A DNA stretch of 64,000 nucleotides from Leptobacterium flavescens. GTDB lineage: Bacteria; Bacteroidota; Bacteroidia; Flavobacteriales; Flavobacteriaceae. Every line of letters begins with the position of its first letter. Within the stretch, counting starts at the first letter, position 1. The position numbers were made by a program, and so were the translations under genes. Positions 37,492-46,158 of this stretch are shown one piece after another. The stretch spans positions 806,001 through 870,000 of the forward strand of contig NZ_JAABOO010000002.1 in the NCBI RefSeq assembly GCF_010671605.1, written 5' to 3'. Below the pieces are notes generated by a model that worked only from the letters and a program-made list of their open reading frames with translations, searched no databases and was not told where the DNA came from.

Positions 37492-39210
37492 ATGGATAAA
37501 ATTGATTGGGTAATACTTATCTGTACACTGCTTTTTATTGTAGTGTACGGAGTTCTAAAAACAAGAGGTAGTAAAGACGTTAAAGATTATATTCTAGGAA
37601 ACAAGGAAGCCAAATGGTGGACCATCGGACTATCGGTCATGGCTACTCAGGCCAGTGCCATCACCTTCCTCTCCACCCCCGGACAGGCATTTCACGACGG
37701 AATGGGTTTTGTTCAGTTTTATTTCGGACTTCCTCTGGCCATGGTGGTCATATGTATGGTCTTTATACCAATTTATCACAAGTTAAACGTATTTACAGCA
37801 TATGAATTCCTCGAAAGGAGGTTTGACCTTAAAACCAGGACACTGGCTGCGGTCTTATTTCTTGTTCAGAGGGGGCTGGCTGCAGGGATCACCATCTTTG
37901 CTCCTGCCATTATTCTCTCTGCTGTCCTCGGATGGGATCTGAAGACCTTAAACGTGATCATCGGATTACTGGTAATTATCTATACGGTATCCGGAGGAAC
38001 AAAAGCAGTGAGTGTAACTCAGAAACAACAGATGTTCGTGATCATGACCGGAATGTTTGTAGCCTTTTTTCTTATTCTGAGTTATCTCCCTTCTGATATT
38101 ACTTTTAGCAAGGCAATGAAAATAGCCGGTGCTAACGGAAAACTCGATATTCTCAACTTTTCACTGGATACCAAAAGCAGATATACTTTCTGGAGTGGGA
38201 TTACCGGTGGTTTTTTCCTAGCTCTCTCCTATTTTGGTACCGATCAGAGTCAGGTGCAACGATACCTCTCCGGGAAATCGATCCGGGAAAGTCAGTTAGG
38301 GCTCATCTTTAACGGCCTGTTAAAGGTTCCTATGCAGTTCTTTATCCTTCTTGTAGGGGTGATGGTATTTGTCTTCTATCAGTACAATGCATCACCATTA
38401 AATTTTAATCCGGCTGCCACGGAAATGGTACTTAAATCGGACTACAAAGAAGAATACCAGGCTCTGGAGGCAGAGCATCAGAAACTGGAGGTCGAAAAGA
38501 AAATGGCTCAGGAGCATTTCTCATCAGTACTGGATGTAAAGGAATACAACACTATAAAGGATGCCCAAAACACCATTGTGAGTATTAATGAGATGGAGCG
38601 GGAAAATCGTGAGAAAGCCCGTGCCATTATAAAGAAAGCTGATGATTCTCAGGAAACCAACGATAAGGATTACGTATTTATTCATTTTATCCTGAACAAC
38701 CTGCCCAGAGGGCTTATCGGACTGCTGTTAGCGGTTATTCTGTCTGCGGCTATGTCATCTACCGCATCCGAATTGAATGCATTGGGTACCATTACTGCTA
38801 TTGACCTTTATAAACGAAGCCATGAAGGAAAGGAAGAAAGAGATAATAAGCATTATGTAAATGCCTCTAAATGGTTTACCCTGCTCTGGGGGGTCATAGC
38901 CATTATTTTTGCCAGTTTCGGTTCTTTGGTGGATAACCTCATCCAGTTGGTAAACATTATTGGTTCGGTATTCTACGGAAATATCCTCGGAATATTTTTA
39001 CTGGCCTTTTTCTTTAAGTTTATAAAAGCAAATGCTGTTTTCTTATCGGCAGTTATAACTCAATTGATCATCTTTTACATTTATTATCAATTTGTTTATG
39101 TTGATGAGATGATCGGGTATTTATGGTTAAACTTTATCGGATGTGCGCTTGTTATCTTAATTGCGGTTCTCTTAACGGCATTTAATAAAGTAAGCAATGG
39201 CACTTCCTGA
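37492..39210 (+). CDS. Sodium:solute symporter (SSS family) with charged insert
   Basis: The 572-residue protein is a SSS-family transporter with about 13 helices, starting IDWVILICTLLFIVVYGVL and including VTQKQQMFVIMTG and the SSS signature region FLALSYFGTDQSQVQRYLSG. Such carriers couple Na entry to uptake of a sugar, amino acid, vitamin or sialic acid. An unusual charged, helical insert of about 80 residues (about 310-400, YQALEAEHQKLEVEKKMAQ and on) interrupts the core between helices. Substrate is unknown; the neighbouring PIG-L deacetylase and Gfo/Idh gene suggest a sugar derivative. It overlaps the next gene by 14 bases. Confidence 0.9.
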   Translation: MDKIDWVILICTLLFIVVYGVLKTRGSKDVKDYILGNKEAKWWTIGLSVMATQASAITFLSTPGQAFHDGMGFVQFYFGLPLAMVVICMVFIPIYHKLNVFTAYEFLERRFDLKTRTLAAVLFLVQRGLAAGITIFAPAIILSAVLGWDLKTLNVIIGLLVIIYTVSGGTKAVSVTQKQQMFVIMTGMFVAFFLILSYLPSDITFSKAMKIAGANGKLDILNFSLDTKSRYTFWSGITGGFFLALSYFGTDQSQVQRYLSGKSIRESQLGLIFNGLLKVPMQFFILLVGVMVFVFYQYNASPLNFNPAATEMVLKSDYKEEYQALEAEHQKLEVEKKMAQEHFSSVLDVKEYNTIKDAQNTIVSINEMERENREKARAIIKKADDSQETNDKDYVFIHFILNNLPRGLIGLLLAVILSAAMSSTASELNALGTITAIDLYKRSHEGKEERDNKHYVNASKWFTLLWGVIAIIFASFGSLVDNLIQLVNIIGSVFYGNILGIFLLAFFFKFIKANAVFLSAVITQLIIFYIYYQFVYVDEMIGYLWLNFIGCALVILIAVLLTAFNKVSNGTS

Positions 39211-40180
39211 AAAAGTAGTACGCTGGGGAATTATAGGTCCGGGAAGGATCGCTCATAAATTTGCACAGGATCTGCAACAGGTCGCTCAGGCCGAACTATA
39301 TGCCGTAGCTTCAAGAGATCTGAAGAAAGCTGAGGAGTTCGCCTCAGAATACAACGCTCCGCGTTCCTACGGGACTTACAATGAGCTCGTGGAAGATCCG
39401 GAAGTTGATATTGTTTATATAGCCACTCCTCATGTATTTCATTATGAGAATAGCCTGCTTTGCCTGAGAAACAGAAAAGCTGTTCTTTGCGAAAAACCCC
39501 TGGCCATGAATACAGAGCAGGTCAGCGGAATGATCAAAGCTGCAAAGGAGAACGATACCCTTTTTATGGAGGCTATGTGGACCTGCTTTCTTCCCCACTT
39601 TCGTTTTGCCCTGGATTTTATCAGGGAGGAAAAACTTGGGAAAGTAAAAAAGCTGGAAGCAGATTTTGGTTTTTATGCTGCCTTCGATCCCAATTCCCGG
39701 CTTTTTAACAAAGAACTTGGTGGAGGAACTTTGCTGGATATTGGTATTTATCCGGTTTTTGCTGCCTTATCTTCTCTGGGGTATCCGGATGAAATAGAAG
39801 CTGATGCCAATCTTTGCCAGACCGGAGTGGACGATGAATGCCTCATCAGGTTTAAATATAAGAACGGTGCGGTAGCACGTCTCAAAAGTACGGTGAGAGA
39901 GGACACACCTACCAAAGCTGTATTTTACTGTGAACAGGGAGAACTTCATCTGAATACCCGTTTTCATGAAGCAACAGACATTACTATCAAACCTGATAAC
40001 GGAAAAGAAGAAACTCTCGATTTCGGATATACCAGCAGAGGATACAGTTATGAGGCAGCCCATATGACCGAGCTTTTTCTGCAGGGCAAAAAGGAGAGTC
40101 CTCTGATGTCTTTTGAAATGAGTTTACAACTCATCCAACTCCTCGATAAGATAAGAAACCTGATCGGTTTAAAGTATTAA
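39197..40180 (+). CDS. Gfo/Idh/MocA family oxidoreductase
   Basis: The 327-residue protein has an N-terminal NAD(P) fold (WGIIGPGRIAHKFAQD, residues 9-24) and the family EKP motif (LCEKPLA, Lys near 100), where lysine is catalytic. The C-terminal half is the alpha/beta domain shaping the substrate pocket, with the active-site GGGTLLDIGIYPV near 175. Members oxidise or isomerise sugars and inositols. Its start lies 14 bases inside the symporter gene, linking it to uptake. Substrate not assignable. Confidence 0.92.
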   Translation: MALPEKVVRWGIIGPGRIAHKFAQDLQQVAQAELYAVASRDLKKAEEFASEYNAPRSYGTYNELVEDPEVDIVYIATPHVFHYENSLLCLRNRKAVLCEKPLAMNTEQVSGMIKAAKENDTLFMEAMWTCFLPHFRFALDFIREEKLGKVKKLEADFGFYAAFDPNSRLFNKELGGGTLLDIGIYPVFAALSSLGYPDEIEADANLCQTGVDDECLIRFKYKNGAVARLKSTVREDTPTKAVFYCEQGELHLNTRFHEATDITIKPDNGKEETLDFGYTSRGYSYEAAHMTELFLQGKKESPLMSFEMSLQLIQLLDKIRNLIGLKY

Positions 40181-40184
40181 AAAC

Positions 40185-40218
40185 AAAAAGCCCGGTGTTA
40201 AACACCAGGCCTTTTTTA
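40185..40218. terminator. Terminator after the Gfo/Idh gene
   Basis: GCCCGGTGTT and AACACCAGGC pair with one mismatch around a short loop, with a flanking A run and T run. It closes the rightward operon and may also serve the convergent DUF2911 gene. Confidence 0.8.
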
Positions 40219-40238
40219 TTTCTTGGAAATGGCACTTT

Positions 40239-41084
40239 TTAGAAAGCTCCCCATTCCTTAAGTGAATCTTCGTTTAGCTTTACGTAATCTGCGTTAGGTG
40301 CTGCCTTAGCCAGTTTAAGAGATTCTTTAGCTGCCGCGATAGCTCCCTTCTTATCTCCCATTTTTGCAAGGATCAAAGATTTCTGTCTGTACATCCAGAA
40401 AGCAGGTTGCTCTCTGTTAGAAATGGCTTTGTTTATCCACTCCTTGGCTTTGTTAAGATCTTTTCCTTCTTCCAGGTAATATACTGCTGCAGAGTAGTAG
40501 TCGTTTACAGAAGGACCAGACATAGTTCTTTCAATACTTGCAAGAACCGCTTTTTCTGTCGGTACCTCAAAAGGAACGGCTACATACGCCTGCTCCCAGA
40601 TAAATTCAAGGTTTGCACCGCTATTGCCAAGGTTATTGAAATCTATGGTAAAGCTCTCTACTTTAAAAGGAACCTTCACTACATTGGCAGAAACTTTTGC
40701 TGCTACTTTACTTTCATCCCATTCTCCTGGAGTTCCCCAGTTGTTGGTATCTGCATAAAAGATCACTTCCCAGGAAGTTGCCGAAGGCTTGGTAAAGATC
40801 GCATAGGATCCTGCTTTTAATTCCTGACCTCCTACTTTTACATCATCGCTAAAGCTAATTACCGTATTGGCATTGGCACCTGTTCTCCATAATTCTCCAT
40901 AAGGAACCAGGTTTCCGAATATTGTTCTTCCTTTCATAGATGGCCTGGAGTAAGTTACGCTTACATCGGTAAGACCTACCTTTTGTTCTATTTTGGCCGT
41001 TGGACTTGGCTGTGGTGTTGTAACCTGCGCATTTACAGTAAGTGCGGCTATTACAAAGCTGAAAAATAATGCTATTTTTTTCAT
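40239..41084 (-). CDS. DUF2911 exported protein
   Basis: The 281-residue protein has a signal peptide (MKKIALFFSFVIAALTVNAQ) and the DUF2911 domain (about 25-165): VTYSRPSMKGRTIFGNLVPY and ELWRTGANANTVISFSDDV. A helical C-terminal region (about 190-275, KAKEWINKAISNR and a repeating AAKESLKLAK) looks like TPR-type helices. I start it at the second methionine, since the signal sequence begins there. DUF2911 proteins are periplasmic and unassigned. It is monocistronic. Confidence 0.85.
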   Translation of the reverse strand: MKKIALFFSFVIAALTVNAQVTTPQPSPTAKIEQKVGLTDVSVTYSRPSMKGRTIFGNLVPYGELWRTGANANTVISFSDDVKVGGQELKAGSYAIFTKPSATSWEVIFYADTNNWGTPGEWDESKVAAKVSANVVKVPFKVESFTIDFNNLGNSGANLEFIWEQAYVAVPFEVPTEKAVLASIERTMSGPSVNDYYSAAVYYLEEGKDLNKAKEWINKAISNREQPAFWMYRQKSLILAKMGDKKGAIAAAKESLKLAKAAPNADYVKLNEDSLKEWGAF

Positions 41085-41178
41085 GTTTTTATTAGTGTTA
41101 GTTATTACTAGCACGAAATTACTCCATAAAAAAGGTATTAAATGTTAAGGAAAACTTAAAATGAGCTTGCAGTTACAG

Positions 41179-42297
41179 TTATTTCCTGATAAAACTCTTA
41201 CTCACGGTTCGGGATTCAAAACAAAACTTTATATGATAAAAACCCGTTTGTAACGAAGATATATCTAATCGGTTGTCTTCAATAGCAGAAGCATTTTCAT
41301 CAATGACCTTCCTGCCGGTCTCGTCAAAAATGATCAACCGGAGAAGTGGAGCATTAAGTCGGTTCTCAAAATTCAGAAAATCGCTTCCGGGATTAGGAAA
41401 AATTACCAGATCTATATCAACCTCATCCGGGTTAGACCCATCATCGGTATTGAAAGCAAACAATTTGGGTTCCAGAGTAAAAAATGCGGTACTCCTTTCA
41501 CTGGAAAACATATAGCGGTCAGATGAAATTCCGGCAATCCCTTCTATCTGGGCAAAACCTATTTCCTCGGAAATATTGGTCTTGATCTGGGTTCCGGCAA
41601 AAATATTATTCGTGGTCAGGCCTGAACTTCTGCTGATAAAAGGCAACAAAGTGGGGCTGTATCCGCAGATATACAGCAATTGGGTATCCGGATTGTAAGT
41701 AGCTCCGGTTACCAGTCCCTGTATGTCAAAATCCCCTAGGTTACGTGCAATATGATCTCCCGGCTCCAGCGGAACGCTGTAGGCAGAGGTTTCCCGGTCT
41801 ATCCATTCCTTGGTAAGGATCACCAGCATATTATCGAACACAAAAAGGGCTTCCGCATCCCAGTTGGTATTATTAAGGCTGGGGGTAAAATCGGTCTGAT
41901 CTTCATAACTGAAGGAGATAATATCCGCATTAACAGTGTCTCCTGCATCGTAATCGGATTTTGCTATACGGTATATCCTGAGGTCCGTTCTGCTTCCGCT
42001 ATTGTTACCGATATCTCCGATATAGATATAATTGTTATCCTGGCTTATATCTTCCCAGTCAACATTGGTGGCATTCATTATGCTCACGGTCCGGCTTATC
42101 GCATTGGTAAGTGTATCTATTTCATAAAGCTCCGCAGCTCCGCCAGAATCGTTGTGAGTAATGAGTTTGTTATTGTAAAAGATGAGTCCGGAATTTTCTT
42201 CCACTTCACCTGGAAGTGTCCCCTTTTCGGTGAATCCGGTCTGTGCCGAAACTCCGAAAACACACATAAAAAACAGAATAATACCCCCTCTGATCAT
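41179..42297 (-). CDS. T9SS type A sorting-domain protein, beta-propeller-like
   Basis: The 372-residue protein has a signal peptide (ending GVSAQ) and a C-terminal T9SS type A sorting domain of about 80 residues (from VIFPNPGSDFLNFENR to the final SKSFIRK). This marks it for export across the outer membrane and surface anchoring. The middle (about 25-285) has repeated beta-strand segments like DWEDISQDNNYIYIGDIGNN and looks like a beta-propeller found in surface-attached Bacteroidota proteins. Function of the propeller is unknown. Confidence 0.88.
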   Translation of the reverse strand: MIRGGIILFFMCVFGVSAQTGFTEKGTLPGEVEENSGLIFYNNKLITHNDSGGAAELYEIDTLTNAISRTVSIMNATNVDWEDISQDNNYIYIGDIGNNSGSRTDLRIYRIAKSDYDAGDTVNADIISFSYEDQTDFTPSLNNTNWDAEALFVFDNMLVILTKEWIDRETSAYSVPLEPGDHIARNLGDFDIQGLVTGATYNPDTQLLYICGYSPTLLPFISRSSGLTTNNIFAGTQIKTNISEEIGFAQIEGIAGISSDRYMFSSERSTAFFTLEPKLFAFNTDDGSNPDEVDIDLVIFPNPGSDFLNFENRLNAPLLRLIIFDETGRKVIDENASAIEDNRLDISSLQTGFYHIKFCFESRTVSKSFIRK

Positions 42298-42452
42298 AGA
42301 TTAATAGCTTGTTCTTAAAAATAATAAGAATCGGTTTATTCCGGGCTTTAAAACAGATAAACAGTAAAATATAACTGTAAAATCAAATATATTTCCCCCT
42401 TACCGTTGCCCAATCATTAACATTCACATAACGTTCTCATTTTAAAATATTC

Positions 42453-42460
42453 TATTTTTG
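42453..42460 (+). promoter_or_regulatory. Putative -7 box for the aquaporin gene
   Basis: TATTTTTG matches TAnnTTTG 80 bases before the start codon. A -33 box is not obvious. Confidence 0.4.
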
Positions 42461-42540
42461 CCATTGCAAATAAACCGTAACCATGGCAAAGGGCTGAAAG
42501 TGATTTGTCCTTTCCGTCTCCTAAAAGCAAATATTGACAG

Positions 42541-43212
42541 ATGAAAAACTCCAAGAACTACATTGCAGAATTTATAGGGACCTTTTCTCTTGTTTTCTGC
42601 GGAACAGGAGCTATGACCATTAATGAAGTAACCGGAGGAGAGATCGGGCACGTAGGAGTAGCTATTACCTGGGGACTTATTGTAATGGGAATGATCTACG
42701 CATTTGGGGATATCTCGGGTGCACATTTTAACCCTGCCGTAACCATTGCCTTTGCTTACGCCAAAAAGTTTGCCTGGAAAGAAGTTCCCAAATACGCATT
42801 CTTTCAATTCCTTGGAGCTATTGCCGCCAGTTCCTTATTGTTGTTTTTATTTCCCGACAGCGAATATTACGGGGCCACGATCCCGTCTGTAGATGCTTTA
42901 AGGGCCTTTGTGCTGGAATTATTGCTCACCTTTTTTCTTATGGTGGTGATCATTAATGTTTCTACAGGCTCAAAAGAGATCGGGGTGATTGCCGGAATTG
43001 CAATCGGTGGAGTTATATTACTTGAGGCCATGTTTGCAGGCCCTATTACCAAAGCTTCTATGAATCCTGCACGTTCTTTGGGGCCGGCCCTTATCTCCGG
43101 TCACTTCCAACATTTGTGGCTTTACTTCCTGGCTCCTGTTATAGGTGCTCTTCTGGCTGTAGTAAGCTGTAAGCTGGTAAAGGATGAGAACTGCTGCGAC
43201 GAAGATTGCTAA
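42541..43212 (+). CDS. MIP family aquaporin/glycerol facilitator
   Basis: The 223-residue protein has six helices and both pore half-helices with Asn-Pro-Ala motifs: HFNPAVT near 59 and SMNPARS near 177. FVLELLLTFFLMVVII in the middle is typical. The small size and lack of long loops fit a water channel more than a large glycerol facilitator, but selectivity cannot be settled by eye. The C-terminus is cysteine-rich (CCDEDC), unusual for the family and possibly a metal- or redox-sensitive tail. A tiny upstream ATG frame is ignored. RNase P RNA lies convergently downstream. Confidence 0.92.
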   Translation: MKNSKNYIAEFIGTFSLVFCGTGAMTINEVTGGEIGHVGVAITWGLIVMGMIYAFGDISGAHFNPAVTIAFAYAKKFAWKEVPKYAFFQFLGAIAASSLLLFLFPDSEYYGATIPSVDALRAFVLELLLTFFLMVVIINVSTGSKEIGVIAGIAIGGVILLEAMFAGPITKASMNPARSLGPALISGHFQHLWLYFLAPVIGALLAVVSCKLVKDENCCDEDC

Positions 43213-43230
43213 ATCCAAAGAATAAAAAAA

Positions 43231-43520
43231 AGCAGGCCGATAAGCCGGATTCTGTCTGGTCTTATCATTTATCTGGATTGCCGGTTACCCGACAATTCTA
43301 ACCGCCTACCCTCCAGCATCGGGCGAGCAACCCTCAAACACTGGTATACATGGCGTTGCACCGTATAGAGTTTACCTGATTTCACTACAGCCTTACCTGT
43401 ACATTCTTTCTGCTGCACTTGTCCTCGTCTTTCAACGGACGGGCGTTACCCGCTATACTGCTCTTTGGTGTCCGGACTTTCCTCCCCCGAAATAAACAGG
43501 AGCGATAAGATAGCCTGCCG
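43231..43520 (-). ncRNA. rnpB: RNase P RNA component
   Basis: On the minus strand the sequence carries the universal RNase P RNA signatures: GAGGAAAGTCCGGACACC near its 5' side and ACAGAATCCGGCTTAT near its 3' side. The ends pair as stem P1 (GCAGGC with GCCTGC) and the 3' end runs into an uninterrupted T tract that can serve as terminator. The RNA forms the catalytic subunit that trims 5' leaders of tRNAs, with protein RnpA. End positions are within a few bases. Confidence 0.95.
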
Positions 43521-43523
43521 GCG

Positions 43524-43531
43524 CAAAACTA
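43524..43531 (-). promoter_or_regulatory. Putative -7 box for rnpB
   Basis: Minus strand TAGTTTTG matches TAnnTTTG and puts the start site within a few bases of the expected RNase P RNA 5' end. Confidence 0.55.
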
Positions 43532-43617
43532 CATTTTTTATTCATAGCAACCTCAGGAATTGTTAATAACTCCTCCGAAAATTCAGTTGCAGGAATTCAA
43601 AATCTTTGGGAGATTTT

Positions 43618-43625
43618 TATCTTTG
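43618..43625 (+). promoter_or_regulatory. Putative -7 box for dnaX
   Basis: TATCTTTG matches TAnnTTTG and would start transcription near 43632, just before ATG 43644. This argues against the upstream TTG at 43560. Confidence 0.5.
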
Positions 43626-43643
43626 TGGAACCAGTTTTTCTAT

Positions 43644-45395
43644 ATGGAACATTTCATAGTATCGGCAAGAAAGTATCGCCCGCAAACGTTTAAAGACGTT
43701 GTCGGGCAACAGGCAATTACCAATACTTTGCTGAATGCCATAGAGAACAATCACCTGGCTCAGGCACTTTTATTCTGTGGCCCCAGAGGGGTAGGAAAAA
43801 CAACCTGTGCCCGTATCCTGGCTAAAAAGATCAACCAGGACGGTACCGAAAATCCGGAAGAGGATTTCGCCTTTAATATTTTTGAACTCGATGCGGCATC
43901 CAACAATTCCGTGGATGACATCCGAAGCCTGATCGATCAGGTACGCATCCCTCCCCAGGTTGGTAAATACAAGGTGTATATCATAGACGAGGTTCACATG
44001 CTTTCACAGGCAGCATTCAATGCTTTCCTGAAGACGCTGGAAGAGCCTCCGAAACATGCCATTTTTATCCTGGCTACTACAGAAAAACACAAAATTATTC
44101 CCACCATCCTCTCCCGTTGTCAGATCTTCGATTTTAAAAGGATCACGGTAAGCGATGCCAAGGAGTATTTAAAATATATTGCAGAAAGCCAGCAGATCCA
44201 GGCTGAGGATGATGCTCTTCATATTATTGCCCAAAAAGCAGACGGAGCTATGAGGGACGCCCTCTCGATTTTTGACAGGGTGGTGAGTTTTGCAGGATCC
44301 GAGCTAACGAGAAAGGCGGTTACCGAAAACCTGAATGTACTCGATTACGAGACTTATTTCGAGGCTACCGACAGGATACTGGAAAACAATATTCCTCAGT
44401 TACTTCTCAATTTTAACGATACCCTGGCCAAAGGTTTTGACGGGCATCATTTTATTTCGGGACTCGCTTCCCATTTCAGAGACCTGATGGTCTGTAAAAA
44501 CCCTTCTACCATAGCTTTACTGGAGGTAGGAGAACGCACCAGGCAAAAATATACGGAACAATCTCAGAATACCTCTCTCCCCTTTTTAATGAAGGCGATA
44601 GAGCTGGCCAATGAATGCGATCTGAATTATAAGGTCAGTAAGAATCAGCGACTGCTGGTAGAACTTTGCCTTATGCAGCTTGCCTCCATCACTTTCGATG
44701 GAGAAAAAAAAAATGACGGACCCTTCATAATTCCCGCTTCCTTTTTTGTTAATGGCAGCGCGGTAACCGTAAAAACCGAAAGCCCGACTCCAGTACCTGC
44801 ATCTGCAGAAACCGATAGTAAACCGGTTGCAGAAGAAAAAGTGGAAACCCCGGCAGAAATACCTGCAAACGAACCTGAGACTGAAGAAGAAAAAACAGAA
44901 GCACCTCCAAAGATCCAGCTGAAGGATATAGGAAAAAGGGTTTCAGGCCTTTCCCTTTCAAGCATTAAAGCGAAGAAAGAGCACGAGATAAACAAGATGG
45001 AGGTTGTGATCGATGAAGAGCAACTCCCGGAAGACAGCTTTAAGGAAGAGGAAATGCAGGATGCCTGGAGTGATTATATAAAGAAGATTGAAGGGGATGG
45101 GAAAAAGATAATGGCTTCCAATCTTGCAGCCGATACTCCCAAACTAAGAGATACAAATACCATCTGGATCGAACTTCCGAACGATACCATGAAAAAGGAG
45201 ATCGAAAGGGAGCATTATCCTTTGATGGAACACCTAAAAAAGCGACTTAACAACTACAAGATCGAGCTTAAGATCACTGTAAATGAAGTAGCTGCCAAAA
45301 AATATGCTTTTACCCCTCAGGAAAAATATGAGAAGCTGAGAGAAAAGAATCCCCTGCTGGACAAGCTGAGAAAAGAATTTGATCTGGACGTATAA
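43644..45395 (+). CDS. dnaX: DNA polymerase III subunit gamma/tau
   Basis: The 583-residue protein is DnaX, the clamp-loader ATPase that loads the sliding clamp and couples the replicase. Walker A GPRGVGKTT is at residues 46-54, DEVHMLS (Walker B) near 112 and LSRCQIFDF (sensor 1 and arginine finger region) near 160. The four-cysteine zinc module of the enterobacterial protein is missing; the stretch after ILAKKINQDGTENPE is short and cysteine-free. The C-terminal third holds a Pro/Glu/Thr-rich linker (about 375-450) before a tau-like end. I chose MEHFIVSARKYRP, at the canonical start. Confidence 0.95.
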   Translation: MEHFIVSARKYRPQTFKDVVGQQAITNTLLNAIENNHLAQALLFCGPRGVGKTTCARILAKKINQDGTENPEEDFAFNIFELDAASNNSVDDIRSLIDQVRIPPQVGKYKVYIIDEVHMLSQAAFNAFLKTLEEPPKHAIFILATTEKHKIIPTILSRCQIFDFKRITVSDAKEYLKYIAESQQIQAEDDALHIIAQKADGAMRDALSIFDRVVSFAGSELTRKAVTENLNVLDYETYFEATDRILENNIPQLLLNFNDTLAKGFDGHHFISGLASHFRDLMVCKNPSTIALLEVGERTRQKYTEQSQNTSLPFLMKAIELANECDLNYKVSKNQRLLVELCLMQLASITFDGEKKNDGPFIIPASFFVNGSAVTVKTESPTPVPASAETDSKPVAEEKVETPAEIPANEPETEEEKTEAPPKIQLKDIGKRVSGLSLSSIKAKKEHEINKMEVVIDEEQLPEDSFKEEEMQDAWSDYIKKIEGDGKKIMASNLAADTPKLRDTNTIWIELPNDTMKKEIEREHYPLMEHLKKRLNNYKIELKITVNEVAAKKYAFTPQEKYEKLREKNPLLDKLRKEFDLDV

Positions 45396-45502
45396 AAACT
45401 CCTTTTAAGAACCGGCCAAAAGAGTTTTAGTATATATGAGTTAGCTTAAATTAGAGTTAAGCCTTATTAAAGAAAAGAGATAAACACTGAATTTTTGATA
45501 AA

Positions 45503-46084
45503 ATGCTTGGATTAAAATTACCTACAGACCCTCGTTGGGTAAATATCGTTGAAAAGAATATAGAAGAGATCCTTACCGATCATGCTTATTGTGAACAAAA
45601 AGCGGCTTCAATGGCCATTTCACTGATCATAGGATTTCCGGAAAGAAGTGACCTCGTACAGGAGATGACTGCTTTGGTAAAAGAAGAGATCAGCCATTTT
45701 AAAATGGTACACGACCGGATCCTTGAAAGAGGATGGAAACTGGGCAGAGAAAGGAAGGATGAATACGTTATAGAACTGATGAAATTTTTCCCAAAAGGAG
45801 GCAGCAGGGAAACACACCTCATCCACAAATTATTATATGCCGCCATGATAGAAGCCAGGAGTTGTGAACGCTTCCGTCTCTTATCCGAAAATATCAATGA
45901 TAAGGAGCTGGCCACCTTTTACAGGAACCTGATGGCGAGTGAGGCTAACCACTATACCATGTTCCTTGGTTTTGCCAGGAAATACGGAGATCGGGAAGAA
46001 GTAGATAAGAAATGGAACGATCTTCTGGAATATGAAGCCGAGATCATGAAAAACCTGGGAAAAAAAGAAACCATGCACGGCTGA
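45503..46084 (+). CDS. miaE: tRNA 2-methylthio-N6-isopentenyladenosine hydroxylase
   Basis: The 193-residue all-helical protein matches MiaE, a diiron oxygenase that hydroxylates the ms2i6A37 side chain of tRNAs reading UNN codons. Diiron ligands are visible in four-helix order: YCEQKAASMA (Glu), EEISHFK (Glu and His), EARSCERF (Glu) and EANHYTMF (Glu and His). It needs MiaA and MiaB products as substrate, which are not in the window. It is separated from dnaX by 107 bases with a weak hairpin, so may be independently transcribed. Confidence 0.93.
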   Translation: MLGLKLPTDPRWVNIVEKNIEEILTDHAYCEQKAASMAISLIIGFPERSDLVQEMTALVKEEISHFKMVHDRILERGWKLGRERKDEYVIELMKFFPKGGSRETHLIHKLLYAAMIEARSCERFRLLSENINDKELATFYRNLMASEANHYTMFLGFARKYGDREEVDKKWNDLLEYEAEIMKNLGKKETMHG

Positions 46085-46132
46085 TTAAAGAAAAACCGGG
46101 ATCAGCTTCTCAATTAAATCGATACTAATAAT

Positions 46133-46158
46133 AAAAGGGCTAAAAAATCAGCCCTTTT
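46133..46158. terminator. Terminator between miaE and ppx
   Basis: AAAAGGGCT pairs with AGCCCTTTT around an eight-base loop. The right arm is inside the last codons of the convergent ppx gene. It can work for both genes. Confidence 0.75.

Noticed and set aside
43560-43643. Extended TTG start of dnaX
   Set aside because: The canonical DnaX N-terminus begins at ATG 43644 and a promoter box sits inside the extension.
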